NCBI RefSeq assembly: GCF_900114605.1
Contig: NZ_FOTP01000002.1
Location: 372,001-436,000, forward strand
Direction of reading: 5' to 3'
Length of the DNA: 64,000 bases
Origin: Bradyrhizobium sp. NFR13
Lineage (GTDB): Bacteria; Pseudomonadota; Alphaproteobacteria; Rhizobiales; Xanthobacteraceae
Below the pieces are notes generated by a model. That model was given only the letters and a program-made list of their open reading frames with translations, made no database searches and had not been told where the DNA came from. A program made the translations under genes and the position numbers. This document shows positions 35,095 through 45,522 of the stretch, in pieces; position 1 is the first letter of the stretch, and every line of letters begins with the position of its first letter.

Positions 35095-36477
35095 TCAGTA
35101 GTCCACGGGATGCAGCACCGCGCCGTATTTGCTGATCACCACGTCGCGCTTCGTCTCATCGACGCGCACCACCATGTCGAAATGTCCGTCGTGCAGTTCC
35201 TTCACGAGAATCTCGGCATTGCGGTGCAGCCAGCTCACACCCGCGCCATCGGCGGCATCGATCTGCAAATCCAGCGTCACGCGCGCCGCGGCAAGCCGTT
35301 CCTCGATGGCGTTGAGCAGCGCATCGATACCCTCGCCGGTTTCCGCCGAGACCATGAAGCACGGCTTCTCGGGCGGACGGCGGGCAGCGATATTGGCAAG
35401 GTTCTCGCGCTCGTCGGGCGAGAAACGATCGATCTTGTTCCAGACTTCGAGGATGCGCGCCGATGCATCGGTGTCGATGCCGAGCTGGCGCAAAACCTTG
35501 TCGACATCGCTCTGCTGCGCGTCCGCGTCTTCGTGCGAGATGTCGCGGACATGCAGGATGATGTCGGCTTCCAGCACCTCTTCCAGCGTGGCGCGGAAGG
35601 CCGCGACGAGCTGGGTTGGCAGGTTGGAGATGAAGCCCACGGTGTCCGACAGCATCGCCTTGCCGCCATGCGGCAGCGTCAGCGCACGCAGCGTCGGATC
35701 GAGGGTGGCGAACAACATGTCCTCGGCCTGCACGTCGGCGCGGGTCAGGCGGTTGAACAGCGTCGACTTGCCGGCATTGGTGTAGCCAACCAGCGCCACG
35801 ACGCGATACGGCACGCGCTGGCGACCGGCGCGATGCAGGCGCCGCGTTGCCTGCACTTTCTTCAGATCGGCCTCTAACCGCGCGATGCGGTCGCCGATCA
35901 TGCGGCGATCCGCCTCGATCTGGGTTTCGCCGGGGCCGCCCATAAAGCCGAAACCGCCGCGCTGGCGTTCCAGATGGGTCCATGAGCGGACGAGACGGCT
36001 GCGCTGATAATTGAGATGCGCAAGCTCGACCTGCAGCGTGCCTTCCTTGGTCTTGGCGCGGCGGCCGAAGATTTCGAGAATGAGGCCGGTGCGGTCGAGC
36101 ACCTTGGCCTTCAATTCCTTTTCAAGATTGCGCTGCTGGATCGGCGACAGCGCGCAGTCCATCACCACGATGCCGATCTCGTTCGCCGCGATCAGGCCCG
36201 CGATCTCCTCGACCTTGCCCTTGCCGAGATAGGTCGCGGGACGAATCTGGCTGAGCGGTGCGACCACCGCCTCGACCACGGTGAGGTCGATGGCACGTGC
36301 GAGACCGACCGCCTCTTCCAGACGGGCATCGATATCACGGACATGAGCATAGGCTTGCGTGTCGGCATCGCCGCGCCGCTCGCGCAGGTAAGGACCGACC
36401 ACGAGAACGCGGCCGGTCGATTCGCTGCTGGCCGTGGGCCGGTCAGCAGCATTGCCTTCGAAGCTACGAAATTCCAA
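35095..36477 (-). CDS. hflX: HflX ribosome-associated GTPase
   Basis: HflX splits stalled ribosomes under stress. The 460-aa product has the N-terminal HflX domain (AYLGKGKVEEI-like PATYLGKGKVEEIAG, LSPIQQRNLEK), the glycine-rich linker GGFGFMGGPGETQIE and a G domain with G1 GYTNAGKST, G3 DTVGFI and G4 NKID. The start appears to be TTG at 36477 with GAGAG upstream; no ATG is better placed. It follows hfq by 23 bases on the same strand, the classic hfq-hflX pair. Confidence 0.93.
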   Translation of the reverse strand: MEFRSFEGNAADRPTASSESTGRVLVVGPYLRERRGDADTQAYAHVRDIDARLEEAVGLARAIDLTVVEAVVAPLSQIRPATYLGKGKVEEIAGLIAANEIGIVVMDCALSPIQQRNLEKELKAKVLDRTGLILEIFGRRAKTKEGTLQVELAHLNYQRSRLVRSWTHLERQRGGFGFMGGPGETQIEADRRMIGDRIARLEADLKKVQATRRLHRAGRQRVPYRVVALVGYTNAGKSTLFNRLTRADVQAEDMLFATLDPTLRALTLPHGGKAMLSDTVGFISNLPTQLVAAFRATLEEVLEADIILHVRDISHEDADAQQSDVDKVLRQLGIDTDASARILEVWNKIDRFSPDERENLANIAARRPPEKPCFMVSAETGEGIDALLNAIEERLAAARVTLDLQIDAADGAGVSWLHRNAEILVKELHDGHFDMVVRVDETKRDVVISKYGAVLHPVDY

Positions 36478-36500
36478 TCAAGCGTCTCTCAGGAGTTCGC

Positions 36501-36746
36501 TCAAGCCGGATCCTCGCCACCCTCAAAAAGCTGAATCGGTGCGCCCGGCATGATGGTCGAGATCGCATGCTTATACACCAACTGCGAGTGTCCGTCGCGC
36601 CGGAGCAGAAGACAGAAATTGTCGAACCAGGTGACAATGCCCTGCAGTTTAACGCCGTTCACCAGAAAGATGGTCAAGGGCGTCTTGGTCTTGCGTACGT
36701 GGTTGAGGAAGGTGTCCTGTAGATTCTGTGCGCGGTCTGCCGCCAT
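36501..36746 (-). CDS. hfq: RNA chaperone Hfq
   Basis: Hfq is a hexameric RNA-binding protein that pairs small RNAs with mRNAs; in rhizobia it affects nitrogen regulation. The product (81 aa) shows Sm1 ([20 protein letters not shown]) and Sm2 ([10 protein letters not shown]) with the proximal-face residues Gln/Lys-His in place. The C-terminal tail is very short, typical for alphaproteobacteria. It is followed by hflX, and upstream, after a terminator-like hairpin, is the transaminase gene dat. Confidence 0.96.
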   Translation of the reverse strand: MAADRAQNLQDTFLNHVRKTKTPLTIFLVNGVKLQGIVTWFDNFCLLLRRDGHSQLVYKHAISTIMPGAPIQLFEGGEDPA

Positions 36747-36878
36747 TTTTTTTAATCCCGCAGTCTGTTTTGTTGCTTTTTTTGAACCCGGCGCAGCCCT
36801 CTCCGGGGCCTTACCAAGCTGCCGCGCTTTCCCCTGAGATCCCCCTCCGGGAGTGCGACGATGTGATTAGACGGCAGG

Positions 36879-36926
36879 CGCGCTTTTTAGGCAAGCCGGA
36901 ACGCGGAATTGGTGCCTAAAAGCGCG
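36879..36926 (-). terminator. Hairpin downstream of the transaminase gene
   Basis: CGCGCTTTTTAGGCA (36879-36893) pairs with TGCCTAAAAGCGCG (36913-36926) over about 14 bp with one bulged T, enclosing a 19-base loop. On the minus strand it starts eight bases after the dat stop and lies about 130 bases before hfq. It probably ends or attenuates the ntr-dat transcript, giving hfq its own promoter in the remaining gap. Confidence 0.5.
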
Positions 36927-36933
36927 GCAAATT

Positions 36934-37791
36934 TTATGAAATCGCTGCGAATTTATGGAATTCCTGCCTCAAGCGCGTCGCAATACCACCAGGCTTGCCG
37001 TCACCGATCGGTTTGCCGTCGATATCGATGACCGGCATCACGATCTGACTCGCCGACGAGACGAAGGCTTCAGCGGCGTCATAGGCCTCTGCGGGCGTGA
37101 AGTTCCGCTCTTCCAGCTTGAGCTGCATCGAAGCCAGGACCTCGATCAGTACGGCGCGGGTGATGCCCGCGAGAATGCCGCGCTCAGCCGTGCGCGTCAC
37201 CACCTTGCCGTCCTTGGTGACGATCCAGGCGTTGCAGGACGCACCCTCGGTGACGAAACCGTCTGCGTCGACATACCAGGCCTCATAGGCGCCCTTGTCA
37301 CGGGCTTCCTGGCGCGCCAGCACGTTGGGCAGCAGGCCGACGGTCTTGATGTCAACGCGCGGCCAGCGATTCTCGGCTGTCGTGATGACCTTCACGCCCT
37401 TGGCGGCCGTCGCCTGGTTCTTGGCGAAGTTGAGCGATTTGGCCGTCACGACCACGCTGGGCTTCACCTCCGGCGACGGGAAGCCGTGATCGCGATGGGC
37501 GACGCCGCGGCTGATCTGCAGGTAGACGATGCCGTAATTGATACGGTTGCGACGGATCACTTCCTGCATCACCACCTTGAGCGATGTCAGCGGCATGGCC
37601 TCGGCGATGCGCAACTCCCGTAACGAGCGCTGCATGCGCGCAATATGGCGGGGAAAATCGACCATCTTGCCGCCGATGATCTCGCAGACCTCGTAAATGC
37701 CATCGGCGAACTGATAGCCGCGGTCCTCGACGTTTACAGCGGCATCGCGCAGATTGACGTACTGACCGTTCACATAGGCGATGCGCGACAT
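36934..37791 (-). CDS. dat: D-amino-acid transaminase (fold-type IV PLP enzyme)
   Basis: The enzyme exchanges amino groups between D-amino acids and 2-oxo acids, supplying D-Ala or D-Glu. The product (285 aa) has the fold-type IV start AYVNGQYVN, VEDRGYQFADGIYE, the PLP lysine in DIKTVGLLPNV and the phosphate-binding segments GASCNAW and ILAGITR. Branched-chain transaminase is the alternative, but DRGYQFADGIYE and the length favour the Dat group. It follows ntrX by 45 bases, matching the gene order in related genomes. Confidence 0.9.
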   Translation of the reverse strand: MSRIAYVNGQYVNLRDAAVNVEDRGYQFADGIYEVCEIIGGKMVDFPRHIARMQRSLRELRIAEAMPLTSLKVVMQEVIRRNRINYGIVYLQISRGVAHRDHGFPSPEVKPSVVVTAKSLNFAKNQATAAKGVKVITTAENRWPRVDIKTVGLLPNVLARQEARDKGAYEAWYVDADGFVTEGASCNAWIVTKDGKVVTRTAERGILAGITRAVLIEVLASMQLKLEERNFTPAEAYDAAEAFVSSASQIVMPVIDIDGKPIGDGKPGGIATRLRQEFHKFAAIS

Positions 37792-37836
37792 GTTCGTTCC
37801 GAGGCTTGAGTTGAAACTTGAGTTGACATGGATGCT

Positions 37837-39207
37837 TTAGCCGACGCCGAGCGCCTTGAGCTTGCGATGCAAGGCCGAGCGCTCCATGCCGACGAATTCA
37901 GCAGTACGCGAGATATTACCCGAAAAACGGCTGATCTGCGCAATCAGATAATCGCGTTCGAACACTTCGCGGGCTTCGCGCAACGGCAGGCCCATGATGT
38001 GCTCGCCATTGTTGCTGGTTGGCATCGACGGCACCATCGAACCCACGTCCTGCGGCAGCATGTCGGCGGTGATGATGATCTCCGGCCCGCCGCCGGCCAG
38101 GATCATGACGCGTTCGACGTTGTTGCGAAGCTGGCGGATATTGCCGGGCCAGACGTGGGATTGCAGGACCGCCATGGCGTCCTCGCCGATCTGTCGTTTC
38201 GGCAGGCCGGTCGCAAAGGAGATCTGCTCCATGAAGTATTCGATGAGCTCCGGGATATCCTCGCGGTGCTCGGACAGCGGCGGAACGCGGATCGGCACCA
38301 CCGAGAGACGGTGATAAAGATCTTCACGAAAGCGTCCCTCGGCGATTTCCTCTTCGAGATTACGCGCGGTCGACGAAATGATGCGGACGTCGACATTGAC
38401 CTTGGTGGTGCCCCCTGCCCGCATGAAGGTCTGATCGACAAGCACGCGCAGGATCTTGTTCTGGGTCTCGCGGGGCAGATCGCCGATCTCGTCGATGAAC
38501 AGCGTGCCACCATGAGCCTCTTCCAGGGCTCCTGCCTTGCGCGCCTGTTCGCCATTGGACTGTTCGATGCCGAACAGTTCGACTTCCATGCGCTCCGGCG
38601 TGATCGCTGCAGCGTTGATGACGACGAACGGTCCCGTGGAGCGGGCAGAGGCCGAGTGGAGCGTGCGCGCGGCAAGCTCCTTGCCGGCGCCCGACGGGCC
38701 CACGATCAGAATGCGGCTATTGGCCTTGGCGGCGCGATCGATGGTCTGGCGCAACTGGTTCATGGCGGCCGAGCGCCCGGTCAGCGAATTGGCGACTGGC
38801 GCGAGTTGCTTCAGTTCCTTGACTTCGCGTTTCAGCCGCGAGGTTTCCAACGCTCGCGTCGCGACAAGGATCAGCCGGTCGGCCTTGAACGGCTTTTCGA
38901 TAAAGTCGTAGGCGCCGCGCTTGATCGCTGCGACCGCGGTTTCGATGTTGCCGTGGCCTGAGATCATCACCACAGGCAATTCGGGATTGTCGCGTTTGAC
39001 CTGCTCGAGCAGTTGCAGACCGTCGAGCTTGCTGCCCTGTAGCCAGATGTCGAGAAACACCATGCTGGGGCGGCGATTGGCGATTTCCGCCAGCGCGGAA
39101 TCGCTGTCTCGTGCGGTGCGGGTGGTGAAGCCCTCGTCGTCCAGAATGCCCGCAACAAGATCGCGAATATCGGCTTCGTCGTCGACGATCAGAATGTCAT
39201 TTGCCAT
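37837..39207 (-). CDS. ntrX: NtrX response regulator
   Basis: NtrX is the partner of the sensor NtrY and affects nitrogen and redox control. The product (456 aa) has a receiver domain with phosphorylated Asp53 (VFLDIWLQG), an AAA+ domain with GPSGAGKE and FIDEIGDLP, and a C-terminal Fis-type HTH ending MERSALHRKLKALGVG. The sigma-54 contact loop GAFTGA seen in NtrC is missing; the corresponding place reads GIEQSNGEQARKAGALEEA. This is known for NtrX of some alphaproteobacteria and implies sigma-54-independent action. Confidence 0.94.
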   Translation of the reverse strand: MANDILIVDDEADIRDLVAGILDDEGFTTRTARDSDSALAEIANRRPSMVFLDIWLQGSKLDGLQLLEQVKRDNPELPVVMISGHGNIETAVAAIKRGAYDFIEKPFKADRLILVATRALETSRLKREVKELKQLAPVANSLTGRSAAMNQLRQTIDRAAKANSRILIVGPSGAGKELAARTLHSASARSTGPFVVINAAAITPERMEVELFGIEQSNGEQARKAGALEEAHGGTLFIDEIGDLPRETQNKILRVLVDQTFMRAGGTTKVNVDVRIISSTARNLEEEIAEGRFREDLYHRLSVVPIRVPPLSEHREDIPELIEYFMEQISFATGLPKRQIGEDAMAVLQSHVWPGNIRQLRNNVERVMILAGGGPEIIITADMLPQDVGSMVPSMPTSNNGEHIMGLPLREAREVFERDYLIAQISRFSGNISRTAEFVGMERSALHRKLKALGVG

Positions 39208-39239
39208 GGGTCAAAATATCCTGGTCACGTTTATTCTTG

Positions 39240-41525
39240 TCAGTTGCCGGTAGCAGTTTTGATCTTCGGTTCGTCATCAGGCGCGGCTTCCGGTTCACTC
39301 TTGTCCGCAGCAACCTTCTGACCGGAGATAGAAAACCGCAGCCGCATCCAGGCACCACGCTGTCCTGGACGAATGCTCGATGCGTCGCCAAGTTCGATGC
39401 CTCCACCATGATCCTCAAGCACCTTGCCGACAATCGCGAGGCCGAGGCCGGTGCCCTTCTCGCGAGTCGTGACATAGGGTTCGAGCAAACGCGACCTGTT
39501 GACGGTCGGCAGACCGATGCCGTTGTCGATCACGTCGATCAAGATCATGTCGTTCTCGCGCGACGCTGTGACATCAATACGACCTTTGCCGAGTTCTTCC
39601 GGCGGAACGGCCTCGATCGCCTCCGCCGCATTCTTGATGATATTGGTGAGCGCCTGCGAGATCAGCCGGCGGTCGAACCGCGCGCGCATCGGCTCTTCCT
39701 TGATCTCGGCGGAGATGTCGAGGTCGGGGTGACCGACCCGCATCAGGAATACAGCCTGACGCACCGTGTCGGCGACGTCCTCGCCTTCGATCACGGGCTT
39801 GGGCATGCGCGCAAAGCGCGAGAATTCGTCGACCATGCGCCTGATGTCATCGACCTGCCGGACGATGGTGTCGGTGCATTGTTCGAATATCGCCTTGTCA
39901 TCGACGATCACCTTGCCGAACTTGCGCTTGATGCGTTCGGCGGAAAGCTGGATCGGCGTCAGCGGATTCTTGATCTCATGGGCGATGCGGCGCGCCACAT
40001 CGGCCCAGGCCGAGGTGCGCTGTGCCGAGACGAGTTCGGTGATGTCGTCGAGTGTGATGATGTAGCTATCGCGCGATTGGCTGGTCTGTTCGGCGCTGAC
40101 GCGCACCGACAGATTGCGCTCCTGCCCGTCACGAGTGATCGTCACCTGCCCCTGCACCAGCCGCTGCGATCCCTCGCGCGCGGTCTGCATCAATTCGTCG
40201 AGCTCGGGGATGATCTCGTGCAGCGGGTGGCCGAGCGTCTCGGACTCCGAATGTCCGACCAGTTTCTCGGCCGAGCGGTTGAGAATGCCGATCGTGTTCG
40301 AACCATCGACGCCGATGATGCCGGCGCTGGCCGACGACAACACCGCTTCGATGAAACGGCGGCGGCTGTCGATGACGTCGCTGGCACTGACCAGTTCATC
40401 ACGCTGGGTGCGCAGCTCCTGCGTCATCTTGTTGAAGGTCTCGCCGAGATGGGCGAGATCGCCCTCCGACTGGATCACCGGCACCTGGACATGAAGATCG
40501 CCGGTCGAGACCATGTTCGCAGCGCCCATCAGGCGACGGATCGGCGCCACCAGCCAGTTGGCGAAATTCAGTCCGATCAGCACGGCGGACATCAGCACCG
40601 TCAGTGCGATCACGGTGAACATCAGCGCGAAGGCGACCTGAATGCCGAGCCTGCGCGATTCCAGCTCGGCATATTCGGCCGCGCCAGCCTGGCTCTGGTT
40701 CATCTGCGCGACCACGCGCGGATCGAGCTTGCGGGCGACATAGAGGAACATGTTGTCGAACGCGCGTAACCGGATTACGGCGGCGACGTAATTTCCCTCG
40801 GGGATCACAGCAATGGCCGGTTCGGACGCGCTGACATTGACGAGGAAGTCTGCCGGCGGCGGTGAGAACTCCTGTTTGACGCCGGGCTGGTCGGGCTCGA
40901 TGACGTTGCGATCCTTGTCGATCAGCATGGCGCCCGGCAGATTGCGCGCGGTTGCATTTGCGAGCATCAACGAACGGAACGTGCCGCGGTCCTGATAGAA
41001 GAGCGGCTGGATGCGCGCGAGATCATCGGCCATGCCGAGGATGTCACCGCCAATCAATTGGCCATGCTCGTGCAGATAGGCGCTGGCAATCACGAGCGAA
41101 TTGTTGATCACCGCCTTGGTTGGGCCGGAGAACAGCCGGTCGAGGCCGCGGTCGAGGGTCACATTGGCGACGATCGAGACGAGCACCGCCGGCAGTACAG
41201 CAATCACCGAGAACAGGCTGACGATCTGGACATGTAGCCGGGCCGCGGCCCTGCCCCTGCGACGCGCCTGGACAACCTTCCAGATTTCCCGCGCGATGAT
41301 CAGGACCAGCAGGAAGACGCTGGCGGCATTGATCAGAAGGAAGGTGACGACGACCTGATGGGTCGGCGCGATCGGCGTGAGGCCGTTGAGGACGAGGAAG
41401 GTCAGGCAGGACGATAGCAGTGCCAGGCCGACGGCCAATGGCGCGAACAACCGCCGCAGGGTCCACCTGCGCGGCTCCGCCATCGACGGTTCATGGACTG
41501 TAGCCGACGTGTCTGCGCTGGTCAT
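39240..41525 (-). CDS. ntrY: NtrY membrane sensor histidine kinase
   Basis: NtrY senses an unknown signal and phosphorylates NtrX. The product (761 aa) has N-terminal membrane spans (PLAVGLALLSSCLTFLVLNG, VVVTFLLINAASVFLLVLII and one more), a periplasmic sensing segment, a further span (IQVAFALMFTVIALTVLMSA), a HAMP domain (PIRRLMGAANMVSTGDL), a PAS domain and a kinase core with H-box [12 protein letters not shown]-box NIIKNAAEAIEA and G-box EKGTGLGLAIV. The ATG at 41525 is used. It sits 32 bases upstream of ntrX. Confidence 0.94.
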   Translation of the reverse strand: MTSADTSATVHEPSMAEPRRWTLRRLFAPLAVGLALLSSCLTFLVLNGLTPIAPTHQVVVTFLLINAASVFLLVLIIAREIWKVVQARRRGRAAARLHVQIVSLFSVIAVLPAVLVSIVANVTLDRGLDRLFSGPTKAVINNSLVIASAYLHEHGQLIGGDILGMADDLARIQPLFYQDRGTFRSLMLANATARNLPGAMLIDKDRNVIEPDQPGVKQEFSPPPADFLVNVSASEPAIAVIPEGNYVAAVIRLRAFDNMFLYVARKLDPRVVAQMNQSQAGAAEYAELESRRLGIQVAFALMFTVIALTVLMSAVLIGLNFANWLVAPIRRLMGAANMVSTGDLHVQVPVIQSEGDLAHLGETFNKMTQELRTQRDELVSASDVIDSRRRFIEAVLSSASAGIIGVDGSNTIGILNRSAEKLVGHSESETLGHPLHEIIPELDELMQTAREGSQRLVQGQVTITRDGQERNLSVRVSAEQTSQSRDSYIITLDDITELVSAQRTSAWADVARRIAHEIKNPLTPIQLSAERIKRKFGKVIVDDKAIFEQCTDTIVRQVDDIRRMVDEFSRFARMPKPVIEGEDVADTVRQAVFLMRVGHPDLDISAEIKEEPMRARFDRRLISQALTNIIKNAAEAIEAVPPEELGKGRIDVTASRENDMILIDVIDNGIGLPTVNRSRLLEPYVTTREKGTGLGLAIVGKVLEDHGGGIELGDASSIRPGQRGAWMRLRFSISGQKVAADKSEPEAAPDDEPKIKTATGN

Positions 41526-41641
41526 TCCGGCAATGTGGTGAGCGTGGACGCCGTGCGGCTGCCGGGAACTGTCCGGACCGCACTGATGCATTCATACAAC
41601 AATGTTGCCCAATTACGACAAATCCGCGGCGCAGACTAGCC

Positions 41642-41670
41642 AACGAAAACGCATATCCTGCGTTTTCGTT
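41642..41670. terminator. 12-bp hairpin between ntrC and ntrY
   Basis: AACGAAAACGCA (41642-41653) is perfectly complementary to TGCGTTTTCGTT (41659-41670) with loop TATCC. It is in the 192-base gap after the ntrC stop and about 120 bases before the ntrY start on the minus strand. It could end the dusB-ntrBC transcript so that ntrYX is read from a separate promoter, or it could be a protein-binding site. Confidence 0.5.
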
Positions 41671-41717
41671 CGTTTCTGCGTCTCAAACCCTGGAATTGCT
41701 CGATCTCGCTGCCGAGA

Positions 41718-43160
41718 TCAGCCGCCGGTTCGGTAGACCTGAATATCGAGATCGCGAATCTTCTTCCGCAGGGTGTTGCGGTTGAGGCCGAGCAGATCCG
41801 CAGCGCGGATCTGGTTGCCCCGGGTCGCGGCCAGTGCTGCGGTCAGCAGCGGTACCTCGATCTCGCGGAGAATACGGTGATAGAGGCCCGGCGGCGGTAC
41901 GCCGTTCGGGAAGCCGGAGAAGTGCGAGGACAGATAGACCTCGACTGCACCACCCAGATTATCCACGCCGGTCGGCGCGCTACCACCCGAGGCCACAGCG
42001 GGAGGCGCCAGTTCACCATCGATCACCGAACCGGTAATGACGTCCTGCGGATAGAGTGCTGCCAGACGGCGCGCGAGGTTTTCGAGTTCGCGAACGTTGC
42101 CCGGCCAGCGATGCTGTTTCATGCGTTCGAGCGCCAGGGCGTCGAGCTTCTTCGGCGGCAAACCGTCCTTCTCCGCGAGTGCAAAGAAGTGGCGGATCAG
42201 ATCGGGCAGATCCTCGATGCGCTCGCGCAGCGGCGGCAGGCGCAGCGGCACGACGTTGAGGCGGAAGAACAGATCCTCACGGAACAGGCCCTGCTGGATC
42301 AGGATGCGCAGATCCTTGTTGGAGGCGGCGACGATGCGCACATCGGTCTTGATAGGCGTGCGGCCGCCAACGGTCGTGTATTCGCCCTGCTGCAACACGC
42401 GTAGCAATCGGGTCTGGGCTTCCATCGGCATGTCGCCGATTTCGTCCAGGAACAGAGTGCCGCCTTCAGCCTGCTCGAAGCGGCCGGTGGCGCGGGCATT
42501 GGCGCCGGTGAAGGCCCCGCGCTCGTGGCCGAACAATTCGGACTCAATGAGGTCGCGCGGGATCGCCGCCATGTTGACGGCGACGAACGGGCCGTTGCGG
42601 CGTTTGCCGTAGTCGTGCAGCGCTCGGGCCACCAGTTCCTTGCCGGTGCCGGACTCGCCGGAGATCATCACTGTCAGATCGGTCTGCATCAGGCGAGCGA
42701 GGACGCGGTAGATTTCCTGCATCGCCGGCGAACGGCCGACCAGCGGGATCGAGTCAAACTCGCCGTCATCTACGTGGCTTGCGACACGCTCCTTCGGTTC
42801 CGCCAAAGCGCGGCCGACGATCGCGATCAATTCCTTCAGATCGAACGGCTTCGGCAGATATTCATACGCGCCGCGTTCCGACGCGCGGATCGCGGTCATG
42901 AAGGTGTTCTGCGCGCTCATCACTATGACCGGCAGATTGGGGCGCATCTTCTTGATACGCGGCAGCAGATCGAACGCGTTCTCGTCGGGCATCACCACGT
43001 CGGTGATCACAAGGTCGCCCTCGCCCTGGCTGACCCAGCGCCACAACGTGGCTGCGTTTCCGGTCAAGCGAACCTCATACCCGGCGCGCGACAGCGCCTG
43101 ATTGAGGACGGTGCGGATCGCCGTATCATCGTCCGCGACCAGAATGCTACCTGCAGCCAT
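41718..43160 (-). CDS. ntrC: NtrC nitrogen response regulator (sigma-54 activator)
   Basis: NtrC switches on nitrogen-assimilation promoters with sigma-54 when nitrogen is scarce. The product (480 aa) has a receiver with Asp54 (ITDVVMPD), an AAA+ domain with Walker A GESGTGKE, the sigma-54 loop GAFTGA (in [10 protein letters not shown]) and Walker [11 protein letters not shown], and a Fis-type HTH ([19 protein letters not shown]). It follows ntrB by 14 bases. Unlike its neighbour NtrX it keeps every residue needed for sigma-54 activation. Confidence 0.96.
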   Translation of the reverse strand: MAAGSILVADDDTAIRTVLNQALSRAGYEVRLTGNAATLWRWVSQGEGDLVITDVVMPDENAFDLLPRIKKMRPNLPVIVMSAQNTFMTAIRASERGAYEYLPKPFDLKELIAIVGRALAEPKERVASHVDDGEFDSIPLVGRSPAMQEIYRVLARLMQTDLTVMISGESGTGKELVARALHDYGKRRNGPFVAVNMAAIPRDLIESELFGHERGAFTGANARATGRFEQAEGGTLFLDEIGDMPMEAQTRLLRVLQQGEYTTVGGRTPIKTDVRIVAASNKDLRILIQQGLFREDLFFRLNVVPLRLPPLRERIEDLPDLIRHFFALAEKDGLPPKKLDALALERMKQHRWPGNVRELENLARRLAALYPQDVITGSVIDGELAPPAVASGGSAPTGVDNLGGAVEVYLSSHFSGFPNGVPPPGLYHRILREIEVPLLTAALAATRGNQIRAADLLGLNRNTLRKKIRDLDIQVYRTGG

Positions 43161-43174
43161 CGTTAGTCCTCGTC

Positions 43175-44353
43175 TTACGTCTGTGAGGTGTGCGTCGGTG
43201 CCACGGGGGCATCGTCGCTGCTCGGATCAAGGGTCGTGTCGTCCAATTTCTTGGCGGGGTTGAACATTGGCAGCAGCACGCGAAAAGTCGTCTTTCGTGG
43301 CTGCGATTCACATTCGATGATCCCACCGTGATCGCCGACAATCTTCGCCACCAATGCAAGACCCAGGCCGCTTCCGGTCGGTTTGGTGGTGACGAAGGGA
43401 TCGAACAGGTTGGGCAGCAGGTCTTCGGGAACTCCGGGGCCGTTGTCCTTGACGCAGAATTCCAGCGGCAGCGAAACGCGCGATTTCTTGCCCGGCACTG
43501 ACAGGCGCACGCCCGGCCGGAACGCGGTGGTGAGCTGGATCTCGCCGTCGGAGCCGAGATCGACGATAGCTTCCGCCGCGTTCTTCACGAGATTCAGGAA
43601 CACCTGAATGAGCTGGTCCTGATTGGCCAGCACCGGCGGCAACGACGGGTCGTAATCCTCGATGAAGCGGATATTGCGGGCAAAGCCGGACTGCGCGAGG
43701 CGCTTCACGTGATCCAAAACAGAGTGAATGTTGACCGGGCCGCGCGCCACCGGACGATCATCGCCGAACACTTCCATGCGATCGACCAGCGTCACGATGC
43801 GGTCAGCCTCATCACAAATCAGGCGTGTCAGCATGCGGTCTTCCGACGATGCCGATTGCTCCAGGAGCTGCGCAGCGCCGCGAATGCCCGACAGCGGATT
43901 CTTGATCTCATGCGCCAGCATGGCCGCGAGTGCGATCACCGACCGGGCCGCACTGCGATGGGTAAGCTGCCGATCCATCTTGTCGGCGATGGTGCGTTCC
44001 TGCAGCATCACCACGATATGGCCCGGACGTTCGGTGAGCGGTGCAACGTGCAGATCGACCTGACGATCGCCGCCAATGCGCGGCGTGCCCAGATCGACCT
44101 TGTATTCGTTCACCGGCGAGCCGGCGGTGCGGACCTGATCGATCAGTGCCAGCAGCGGACTGCCGAACGGCACCAATTCCTTCAGTGACTGCCGGCGCAG
44201 GAACTGCGCCGAGATGTCGAAGAAAGACTCTGCCGCCATGTTGGCGTCGACGATCTTGCCGTCCGGCGCGATTAGAATGACCGGATGAGGCAATGCGTTG
44301 AGAATGGCCTCACTGTCGGTCGGGACAGGGCGACGGTGCTCTGCGGCGTTCAT
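43175..44353 (-). CDS. ntrB: NtrB nitrogen sensor kinase/phosphatase
   Basis: NtrB, under control of PII, adds or removes phosphate on NtrC. The 392-aa cytosolic product has an N-terminal PAS domain ([20 protein letters not shown]), the phospho-acceptor His148 in [12 protein letters not shown]-box [13 protein letters not shown] and G-boxes KDNGPGVP and [10 protein letters not shown]. No membrane span is present. The ATG at 44353 overlaps the dusB stop (ATGA), so dusB-ntrB are translationally coupled, as in many alphaproteobacteria. Confidence 0.95.
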   Translation of the reverse strand: MNAAEHRRPVPTDSEAILNALPHPVILIAPDGKIVDANMAAESFFDISAQFLRRQSLKELVPFGSPLLALIDQVRTAGSPVNEYKVDLGTPRIGGDRQVDLHVAPLTERPGHIVVMLQERTIADKMDRQLTHRSAARSVIALAAMLAHEIKNPLSGIRGAAQLLEQSASSEDRMLTRLICDEADRIVTLVDRMEVFGDDRPVARGPVNIHSVLDHVKRLAQSGFARNIRFIEDYDPSLPPVLANQDQLIQVFLNLVKNAAEAIVDLGSDGEIQLTTAFRPGVRLSVPGKKSRVSLPLEFCVKDNGPGVPEDLLPNLFDPFVTTKPTGSGLGLALVAKIVGDHGGIIECESQPRKTTFRVLLPMFNPAKKLDDTTLDPSSDDAPVAPTHTSQT

Positions 44354-45384
44354 GCGGCGGCACTCCATGCGAAATCGTCAAAAGCGTCATTCAGAGACCG
44401 CTGCACACCGGAGGGATCTTCGGATGTGAGGATCTTCTGTCGCCAGGTCTTCAGGGTTTCTGCCGGTGCGCAGCTCGTGGCCGCAGCCGCATCGAGCGCC
44501 CAGCCGAGATGCTTGCGGGCGTGGCGCAGGCCGATGCGCAGTCCGTAGTGACTGACCACGTCATCATAGAGCGCGCAGATATATTTGAGCTGCTGCTGTA
44601 GCGACGGCACCGCTTCGGCAATGCCGGTTTCGAGACGGCGGCCGATCTGGCCGGGCAGCCACGGCATGCCCTGCGCGCCGCGGCCCATCATGACGGCGTC
44701 GGCGCCAGACATTTCAAGCGCGGTCACGGCCTTGTTGTAGGAGGTGATATCACCATTGACGATGACAGGGATGCTGACCGCGTCCTTCACCGGGCGCACC
44801 GCGCTCCAATCGGCTTCGCCCTTGTAGAACTGACAACGCGTGCGGCCATGCACTGTGACGAGCTGCACGCCCGCCTGCTCCGCCCGCTGCGCAAGTTCTG
44901 GCGCGTTCAGCGTGCGATCGTCCCAGCCGAGACGCATCTTGAGCGTCACAGGCACTTTCACGGCGGCAATGGTCGCTTCGATCAGCTTCAGCGCATGGTC
45001 GAGGTCACGCATCAGCGCCGAACCTGACTGGCCACCAGTCACATGCCGCGCCGGGCAACCCATATTGATGTCGATGATGTCGGCGCCCGCCGCTTCGGCC
45101 ACGCGGGCCCCCTCGGCCATCCAGCGGGTTTCGCAGCCGGCCAGCTGGACCACATGGGGGCCGATGCCAGTGGCTTCGCAGCGCAATACCGACATGGGGC
45201 GACCATTGACGAGATCGTCGCTGGCGGTCATTTCTGATACGACGAGCCCTGCCCCAAGTTCGGCCGTCAGCCTACGGAACGGCGCATCGGTGATCCCCGA
45301 CATCGGTGCCAGAACGACCCGGTTGGCAATCTCGATGCCACCGATTCGTAACGGCTTGCTGTATACTGAGTCCGGGGTGGTCAC
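44350..45384 (-). CDS. dusB: tRNA-dihydrouridine synthase B
   Basis: DusB (NifR3 in older literature) reduces uridine to dihydrouridine in tRNA using FMN. The product (344 aa) is a TIM barrel with [32 protein letters not shown] (catalytic Cys), [13 protein letters not shown] [20 protein letters not shown] and GRGAQGMPW. The start is GTG at 45384 behind AGCAGG; no ATG is available at the correct N-terminus. It heads the dusB-ntrB-ntrC operon and is divergent from ispDF across 232 bases. Confidence 0.95.
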   Translation of the reverse strand: MTTPDSVYSKPLRIGGIEIANRVVLAPMSGITDAPFRRLTAELGAGLVVSEMTASDDLVNGRPMSVLRCEATGIGPHVVQLAGCETRWMAEGARVAEAAGADIIDINMGCPARHVTGGQSGSALMRDLDHALKLIEATIAAVKVPVTLKMRLGWDDRTLNAPELAQRAEQAGVQLVTVHGRTRCQFYKGEADWSAVRPVKDAVSIPVIVNGDITSYNKAVTALEMSGADAVMMGRGAQGMPWLPGQIGRRLETGIAEAVPSLQQQLKYICALYDDVVSHYGLRIGLRHARKHLGWALDAAAATSCAPAETLKTWRQKILTSEDPSGVQRSLNDAFDDFAWSAAA

Positions 45385-45504
45385 AGACCTGCTCGTCGTT
45401 GTCTCGTCCGCTGCATTGCGGGCATAGAGCGCATAATGCGCACATTTGTTGTGCAGTCAACCTTCATGCCTACACATTAGACAGATGCGCCCATTTTGCA
45501 AGTG

Positions 45505-45522
45505 CAGTGCAGCAATGCACTG
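45505..45522. promoter_or_regulatory. Perfect palindrome in the dusB/ispDF divergent region
   Basis: CAGTGCA (45505-45511) and TGCACTG (45516-45522) form a 7-bp inverted repeat around GCAA. It lies about 120 bases from dusB and 95 from ispDF. The half-sites contain TGCAC, as in NtrC boxes, but in the opposite arrangement (GTGCA-N4-TGCAC rather than TGCAC-N5-GTGCA), so it is not a standard NtrC site. Another TGC-rich stretch (45438-45456) is nearby. Confidence 0.35.

Noticed and set aside
45505..45522. Palindrome as a standard NtrC-binding site.
   Set aside because: Half-sites are in the wrong order and spacing for the TGCAC-N5-GTGCA type; kept only as an unspecified operator candidate.
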